Below, piece after piece: positions 17,301 to 20,841 of a stretch of 20,841 nucleotides of DNA. The position numbers and the translations under genes are program-made. The stretch lies in contig JAGCSE010000030.1 in NCBI GenBank assembly GCA_017964325.1, positions 1 through 20,841 of the forward strand, read 5' to 3'. Origin of the DNA: Victivallales bacterium. GTDB taxonomy: Bacteria; Verrucomicrobiota; Lentisphaeria; Oligosphaerales; Oligosphaeraceae. Position 1 is the first letter of the stretch, and every line of letters starts with the position of its first letter. The notes below the pieces were generated by a model. It saw only the letters and a program-made list of their open reading frames with translations, did not search any database and was not told the origin of the DNA.

Positions 17301-18475
17301 CTGTTCTTGCTTCTGATGTCCCTGAAGTGACGGCGTTTATGCGATTCAGCATGATGCATTCGTTTAAGGCGGCGCTTCATCTGCACAGCGGCAGTTTCAT
17401 TGTCAGCTACCCGTATGGCAACAATTCGGAACGGAAGAAGCGGTACGAAGCGGCTCCGGATGATACGACGTTCAAGGCGTTGGCGGCGGCGTATTGCAAC
17501 GCATACGACGGCACGTTGCCGAGCATCAATTCTTGTAATTGGTATCCTGTGGACGGCGAGGCTCCCGATTGGCAATATCGCTATTTGGGAACGTTGCCGT
17601 TGACCATCGAACTCGTTGAGAAGAAAGAACCTACGACGTTGGAGAGCTGTGAGTTCGTGTGGGCGAAGCATGAATGCTGCTTCGCCGCCTGGCTGTCCGC
17701 ATGCCTGGACATTACGGATGGTCCGATGCTGGCCTCGGAAGATGATGAAATTATGGTAAATCCTGCATTCAAACGACTTATGCCATCGGAAAATGGACGG
17801 TTGGTCGTGGATGTGAAAACTGTGGCGGGAGATGCGCAGGTCTTGAACATGGCGTGTGAAAATGGTCTGGAGTTGGCGGGAATGGACGATGGGGCGCCAT
17901 GGGTCATCGGGGCGCGGACCGAGAGCGACGGCTCGACATCATGGCTGCTGTATCATTCTGAAACGACAGATGATACATCATTCTGGCTGGATGTCAGGGC
18001 AACGGATGACAACGAGTGCGACGACCATATCGTGTCATTAGCCGCATTGTCGGATGACGGCGAACGGCTGGTATTCCGTCGGCAGCTGCTGTTGTCGGAG
18101 AGGCGGAAATTTGTCTGGGAGCTGATGGAAGGGTGGAATTTCATCTCGTCGCCGATATACGGAGAGAGCATCATGGCGGGAGAAGAATGTTTGGCAAATC
18201 ATTGGAATGGAAGAACTAATACCATATCTGGACTGTTGAAGGCAAGTGATTTCCGTCCTTGCAAGGCGTTTTGGGTAGAATCGACTGAGGCACGGCAGCT
18301 AATCGTGGATGGCCGCATGGGTGCGGATGAACCTGTGTTACGGCCAGGCTGGAATCCTGTCGGAAGTTTATATTATCGGGGAATGCGCGATACATGCTTC
18401 GCCATTGAAGGGGAGAACTACGTGTTTGCAAATGGAATGCTGCCCGGCGTGGGATATTGGATTTTTGTGAAATAG
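14366..18475 (+). CDS. Exported C25 (gingipain-type) protease fused to an M14 zinc carboxypeptidase
   Basis: A 1369-residue protein. ATG 14366 is chosen because a signal peptide (MKRWLCIFVAVLLLFILVG) follows directly and AAAAAGGG lies at 14346-14353; a longer in-frame ORF would start inside the terminator hairpin and read through the repeats. Layout: signal (1-20); propeptide-like region with GKPALPV (about 40-280); C25 cysteine protease domain (286-640) with catalytic His495 in GHG and Cys528 in SFCCDTANF; Ig-like part; an EF-hand/dockerin-like loop DTDMDGAVSNAE (725-736); M14 carboxypeptidase domain (about 812-1110) with zinc ligands His876, Glu879 (HGDE) and His1007 (LHSG), substrate-binding Asn942-Arg943 and catalytic Glu1082; a beta-rich part (1120-1250); and a C-terminal segment with two GWN repeats (from 1257) ending GYWIFVK. 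The gene stands alone between the terminator and the convergent cysA. It likely digests external proteins. Confidence 0.9.
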   Translation: MKRWLCIFVAVLLLFILVGRNRHGQKHAQSLADVSVKTENVQLQQVITSEGRIAPSAVSLKIDVSQNKNAQTTVLRRQGEEDFRVTLLSAVPGRTRFRFELNDYAVQEETVDGKTYSRVQLDGAWESAEKGKPALPVIRRDFAVAKGRKVNFRVIDIREDTVACAPPKPSVGMLPRTAVIPPVEEDALVYGGDGVYPPEAVAVGERYVIRGAEGMSVSIHPMRYDFHEGVMVMTRSFEAEITEEDAEEEDYAMLDDEWNFRKMLERRFMNNSLLRSVEKSESRIGLLLIIVPDGWLASLSDFVIWKERQGYGVTVAGYPSMTGSGSAGIASAIRVAYDENDVSHVILCGDRNDIPPAALSRFPDSPGVSQPTTDTPYSWVDGDDYYADVFLSRMSVFSASELSAVCAKIQAYEQSESMDEWRETGLFIGSAEEGWIDISDGRTDSSMVEEERIKLLESNVFNYGNTLYATEQVVLATGISNQLNTGCSLVYYLGHGKSHRWTTGFFENNHAAALQNGAAQPFVASFCCDTANFAYKQTCLGEAFLRNQKGGAIGFFGATSETYWNPPIYAMRQMTSDIQRRYDAERLTCLGAYSCAAVMAGYDYIRTAGTTDGAGLGDYFVKQMILLGDCSTLGRLGGGRKALFAIERASADEYCVTVTWEDTGEPVEGAAVCARSADGTVRCVARSDENGQAFVTAFAGKSVVVISDNGWGCHEEVVDAAVAMDTDMDGAVSNAEAIRYLNMGGESLTEEDLAAVREAWQRGGPMSMASRMPSATTRVDKVENIHNQIVVDDANVREPGSDIEPVMGLRAYTPMKYWDMEELNKRLEQLCMEHPEICREEYVGQSVEGREIMALRISMTGSDGDCPEYLVAAGIHGDERITTWTAMRLAEEIIADLSGDEAESVYRPLLSRCALWIVPSMNPDGASMSYPSRGNAKWHDMNRSFPDGALQTLGTWSNGDGMMTQNRVPVLNDTPGVNTVLASDVPEVTAFMRFSMMHSFKAALHLHSGSFIVSYPYGNNSERKKRYEAAPDDTTFKALAAAYCNAYDGTLPSINSCNWYPVDGEAPDWQYRYLGTLPLTIELVEKKEPTTLESCEFVWAKHECCFAAWLSACLDITDGPMLASEDDEIMVNPAFKRLMPSENGRLVVDVKTVAGDAQVLNMACENGLELAGMDDGAPWVIGARTESDGSTSWLLYHSETTDDTSFWLDVRATDDNECDDHIVSLAALSDDGERLVFRRQLLLSERRKFVWELMEGWNFISSPIYGESIMAGEECLANHWNGRTNTISGLLKASDFRPCKAFWVESTEARQLIVDGRMGADEPVLRPGWNPVGSLYYRGMRDTCFAIEGENYVFANGMLPGVGYWIFVK

Positions 18476-18477
18476 TG

Positions 18478-18505
18478 GTTGGGAGGGCTGCGCTCCTGCG
18501 CGGCC
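18478..18505 (+). repeat. GTTGGGAGGG hairpin element, copy 1
   Basis: GTTGGGAGGG is followed by stem CTGCGC (18488-18493), loop TCCT and stem GCGCGG (18498-18503). The same layout with other stem bases occurs at 19576 and, on the minus strand, at 20541-20567. It begins two bases after the stop codon of the protease gene, in the space between the convergent protease and cysA genes. It has no T run. Confidence 0.75.
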
Positions 18506-18590
18506 GATGGTTAGCGGATAACCGAAGGAAAGCGACTAAAGCGACAGGTTTTAGCCTTTAGCCATCGGCTATAAGCGCCGCGAAGCGGCA
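18503..18590. other. Hairpin-rich spacer between the convergent protease and cysA genes
   Basis: GCCGATGG (18503-18510) can pair with CCATCGGC (18562-18569), and GGTTA/TAACC forms a smaller hairpin inside. GCCGC-GAA-GCGGC (18577-18589) forms a tight hairpin just beyond the cysA stop codon. No T run is placed to make a standard terminator on either strand. Its likely role is to end or slow converging transcription, but this is inference. Confidence 0.4.
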
Positions 18591-19565
18591 TTAAAAAGTC
18601 CGTTCGATGATGGGAAAGGCGAAAAGCCGTTCCTGCGGAATGGGTTGCAGCTGATCAAACTGCTCATGTGGGATGGCGGCGGTGACAGGGCGGCCATCCG
18701 CATCGTCCAATTCGATTTGGACGAGCTGGCCGGCCGTTCGGACGGACCGGACGACTACAGGCAGCGAATGATCCGTCGCTTCACGGGACAAACGGATTTC
18801 ATGCGGGCGTGCGTAATAGTCCTTCCCGTTGATTTTCAATGTGTTGACGAAACCGAGAAAATCGCAGACGAACGGCGAGACGGGATGGTTGTAGAGGGCG
18901 TCCGGCGAACCGGCCTGCTGAATCTGGCCGTTGTTGACAAGCACGATCCGATCCGCGACGTCGAGGGCTTCCTCCTGGTCGTGGGTGACGAAAATCGTCG
19001 TGACGCCGAGGTCGTGGTGCCGGTCTCGCAGCCAGCGGCGGAGTTCGAGGCGGACTTTTGCGTCCAGAGCTCCAAATGGTTCGTCCAGAAGAAGATATTT
19101 CGGATCTATGGCGAGAACGCGTGCGAGGGCGACGCGTTGCCGCTGGCCGCCGGAAAGCTCCGATGGAAGGCGTTTGGCGATCCAGTCGAGCTGGATGAGA
19201 TTGAGCAGGAAATTGACTTTTTCACGGATTTGTTCTTCCGATGGGCGTTCCGAACGCGGCTTCGCACGGAGGCCGAAGGCGATGTTCTCGAAGACGGAAA
19301 GATGTCGGAAGAGGGCGTAATGCTGGAAGACAAAACCGACGCGGCGGGCGGACGGCGGGATGTCCCGTGTGGACACGCCGTCGCAGACGACGTCTCCGCT
19401 GTCGGGTGCTTCGAGTCCGGCGATGATGCGAAGGAGCGTCGTTTTGCCGCAGCCGGACGGGCCGAGCAGGGCGACGAGTTCGCCGTCATCGACGTTGAGC
19501 GAGATGCCGTTGAGGACGCGCGTGCCCGCGTAGGATTTATGGATGTCTTTGACTTGGATGCTCAT
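18591..19565 (-). CDS. cysA: Sulfate/thiosulfate ABC transporter ATP-binding protein
   Basis: A 324-residue ATPase of the CysA family. Walker A GPSGCGKT is at 35-42, Q-loop Gln81, signature LSGGQ at 137-141, Walker B YLLLDE at 157-162 and the switch His195 in FVTHDQEEA. The C-terminal part (about 240-324) carries the small extra domain of sulfate transporters, with [11 protein letters not shown] as in the TOBE-like region. It would energise sulfate and thiosulfate uptake together with cysW and cysT directly upstream on the same strand. CysA proteins are usually 330-365 residues, so the tail is a little short. No ribosome site can be seen before ATG: the 61-base gap to cysW is filled mostly by a hairpin repeat, so coupling with cysW may be weakened. 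Confidence 0.93.
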   Translation of the reverse strand: MSIQVKDIHKSYAGTRVLNGISLNVDDGELVALLGPSGCGKTTLLRIIAGLEAPDSGDVVCDGVSTRDIPPSARRVGFVFQHYALFRHLSVFENIAFGLRAKPRSERPSEEQIREKVNFLLNLIQLDWIAKRLPSELSGGQRQRVALARVLAIDPKYLLLDEPFGALDAKVRLELRRWLRDRHHDLGVTTIFVTHDQEEALDVADRIVLVNNGQIQQAGSPDALYNHPVSPFVCDFLGFVNTLKINGKDYYARPHEIRLSREATDHSLPVVVRSVRTAGQLVQIELDDADGRPVTAAIPHEQFDQLQPIPQERLFAFPIIERTF

Positions 19566-19575
19566 GTTGGGTGTT

Positions 19576-19655
19576 GTTGGGAGGGGCGCGTTCCTGCGCG
19601 ACTGCCGCGCGACCGCGCGGTCTTTTTTACGGTTGCTCTGGAGCGCGACCCTCCC
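19576..19655. repeat. GTTGGGAGGG element, inverted pair (copies 2 and 4) between cysW and cysA
   Basis: Copy 2 (plus strand, 19576-19601) has GTTGGGAGGG, stem GCGCGT, loop TCCT and stem GCGCGA. A partial copy on the opposite strand (19639-19655) has GGGAGGG, TCGCGC and TCCA. Together they make an inverted pair able to fold into a large hairpin. Between them CCGCGC-GACC-GCGCGG followed by TCTTTTTT (19605-19627) looks like a plus-strand terminator, although the genes here run on the minus strand. The partial copy lies inside the last codons of cysW. Confidence 0.7.
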
Positions 19656-20484
19656 GTTTTCGTTTCCGTATGTCGGTAATGGTTCTGGCTGCGAGGGATA
19701 CGAGCCCGAGCAGGGCGAGCAGGGAGGCGGCAGCGCTGGCGGCGGAAAGCTCCCCGTCCTGGAAGAGGGCCTCCACGTGGAGCGGCAGCGTGTTCGTGCG
19801 GCCGCGGATGTTTCCGGAGACGACGGCGACGGCGCCGAATTCGCCCATGGCGCGGGCCGTGCAGAGGATCGTCCCGTAGAGAAGGCCCCATTTGATTTCG
19901 GGCAGCGTGATCTTCCAGAAGATGCGGAGCCAGCCCGCGCCGAGAAGGCGCGCGGCGTCCTCTTCGTCGCGGCTATGGCCTTCCATGAGCGGAATCAACT
20001 CCTTTGCGACGAACGGCATCGTGACGAAAAGCGTCGCGAGAAGCAGGCCGGGGAAGGCGAAGATGATTTTGCAGCCGTGGGCCTCCAACCATGCGCCGCA
20101 GGGGCTGTTCTTGCCGAGCAGAAGGATGAAAAGGAGTCCGACGACGACTGGCGAGACGGAGAACGGGAGGTCGAGTACGGCCATGATGAGCCGTTTGCCC
20201 GGCAGTTTCAGATGGGTGACGCCCCACGCGAGGCAGATTCCGATCACGACGTTCAGCGGGACGGCGCAGAGCGCGATGAGCAGCGTGAGCTTGATGGCGT
20301 GGCGCGTGTCGGAGGAGCGGAAAACCGTTTGGAATGTGGACATTCCGTCTGCGCAGGCCTGCGCGATGACGCTTGCGAACGGCAGCATGATGAGCAGCGC
20401 CACATGGAGGAATGCAAAGGCGATGAGCAGTCGTCGCGCCCACGTCGGTTCTGAAATGGAAGTGAGTGAATTGCTATTGTTCAT
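19627..20484 (-). CDS. cysW: Sulfate ABC transporter permease CysW
   Basis: A 285-residue inner-membrane permease with about six hydrophobic segments (first at about 17-40). The EAA-type loop that docks on the ATPase is at about 175-200 ([22 protein letters not shown]). [20 protein letters not shown] and [13 protein letters not shown] are characteristic of CysW rather than CysT. It pairs with CysT to form the channel for sulfate or thiosulfate. It lies between cysT and cysA on the same strand, a standard order. The last residues (EGRAPEQP) are encoded by part of the GTTGGGAGGG repeat, so the C-terminus seems to have been changed by the repeat. The ribosome site before ATG is weak (AAGAAA). 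Confidence 0.93.
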   Translation of the reverse strand: MNNSNSLTSISEPTWARRLLIAFAFLHVALLIMLPFASVIAQACADGMSTFQTVFRSSDTRHAIKLTLLIALCAVPLNVVIGICLAWGVTHLKLPGKRLIMAVLDLPFSVSPVVVGLLFILLLGKNSPCGAWLEAHGCKIIFAFPGLLLATLFVTMPFVAKELIPLMEGHSRDEEDAARLLGAGWLRIFWKITLPEIKWGLLYGTILCTARAMGEFGAVAVVSGNIRGRTNTLPLHVEALFQDGELSAASAAASLLALLGLVSLAARTITDIRKRKREGRAPEQP

Positions 20485-20520
20485 TTTCTTGTTTTACGCA
20501 AGGATTTTTATCGTTTCATG

Positions 20521-20598
20521 CCACGAACCACGAACCACCGTTCCCGCAGGAGCGGGACCCTCCCAACTAACCACTAACCACTCACCACGGACCACTTT
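20521..20598. repeat. 7-base CCACNNN repeats interrupted by a GTTGGGAGGG hairpin element
   Basis: Between cysT and cysW are 7-base units CCACGAA, CCACGAA, CCACCGT (20521-20541) and CCACTAA, CCACTCA, CCACGGA, CCACTTT (20571-20598). In the gap is copy 3 of the hairpin element, on the minus strand (20541-20567): GTTGGGAGGG, stem TCCCGC, loop TCCT, stem GCGGGA. The last 7-base unit touches the cysT stop codon. The hairpin element may have inserted into a 7-base array (inference). Confidence 0.75.
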
Positions 20599-20841
20599 CA
20601 TGGTCGTTTCCTCTGGAGGGCGTTGATGGCGGCGAGCATGATGAAGGAGACGAGCAGCATGACGGCGGCGAGAATGGTCGCGCCGTTGTAATCGTAGCTT
20701 TCGAGCGCGTGGACGATGCGCAACGGGAGGATTTCTGATTCGCCCGGAATGTTGCCTGCGATGAAAATGACGGAGCCGTATTCGCCGAGGCCGCGTGCAA
20801 ACGCCATGGAGAAGCCTGTGAGAATCGCAGGCCGCAACGAC
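20598..20841 (-). CDS. cysT: Sulfate ABC transporter permease CysT, C-terminal part (cut by window edge)
   Basis: Only the last 81 codons lie in the window; the gene continues beyond 20841, and no true start is visible. The fragment reads [27 protein letters not shown] then [22 protein letters not shown] and a final membrane segment. [14 protein letters not shown] is the CysT (CysU) signature, distinct from the CysW form. It forms the channel with CysW. The gene is the upstream member of a cysT-cysW-cysA set; a periplasmic sulfate-binding protein gene would be expected further upstream but is outside the window. Confidence 0.9.
   Translation of the reverse strand, partial: SLRPAILTGFSMAFARGLGEYGSVIFIAGNIPGESEILPLRIVHALESYDYNGATILAAVMLLVSFIMLAAINALQRKRP

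Noticed and set aside
19605..19627. Functional terminator between cysW and cysA
   Set aside because: The hairpin with T run is oriented for the plus strand, where no gene is transcribed; on the minus strand the T run becomes A before the stem. It is better explained as part of the repeat.
18645..19679. 344-codon plus-strand open frame opposite cysA
   Set aside because: It is a shadow of a high-GC gene: the minus strand encodes a complete CysA with all ABC motifs, and the plus-strand product has no recognisable feature.
19543..20454. 303-codon plus-strand open frame opposite cysW
   Set aside because: Same reason: the minus strand encodes a clear CysW, and the plus-strand product is low-complexity and charged.

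Overview
The window looks like chromosome of a member of the Planctomycetes-Verrucomicrobia-Chlamydiae group, most likely Lentisphaerota (Victivallales-like). This is an inference from gene content: many pseudopilins with an F-T-L-V-E leader, one ending in the H-x9-DG signature common in these phyla, a gingipain-type (C25) protease, and many short tandem repeats between genes. No rRNA, tRNA, CRISPR array, transposase or phage gene was found.

Layout. (1) 1-2781, plus strand: a short array of 9-base CTAG repeats, then yebC with a strong terminator, a 7-base repeat array, and a bifunctional NAD(P)HX repair enzyme. (2) 2998-5259: a 753-residue exported protein of unknown function. (3) 5438-13974: a one-direction cluster of seven pseudopilin-like genes and one small exported helical protein. 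The first four follow the GspH-I-J-K order of a type II secretion tip complex, with a very large GspK-like protein of about 1112 residues. Two GspG-like genes and one H-x9-DG pseudopilin follow. The cluster starts behind a near-perfect sigma-54 promoter with an upstream dyad and ends at a strong terminator. The secretin, ATPase, inner-membrane platform and prepilin peptidase are not in the window. (4) 14048-14308: 29 tandem CTAG nonamers followed by a run of nine G. (5) 14366-18475: a 1369-residue exported protease that joins a C25 domain to an M14 zinc carboxypeptidase. (6) 18591-20841, minus strand: sulfate/thiosulfate ABC transporter genes cysT (partial), cysW and cysA, separated by structured repeats. 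This block is visibly richer in G+C than the pseudopilin cluster.

How it fits together (inference): regions 2 to 5 form an exported or surface module, with pseudopilins that could assemble a secretion or adhesion pseudopilus and large exported proteins on both sides that could be its cargo. Region 6 is sulfate uptake. Three repeat families mark the gene borders: CTAG nonamers, 7-base repeats, and a small hairpin element whose stem changes with compensating substitutions between copies.
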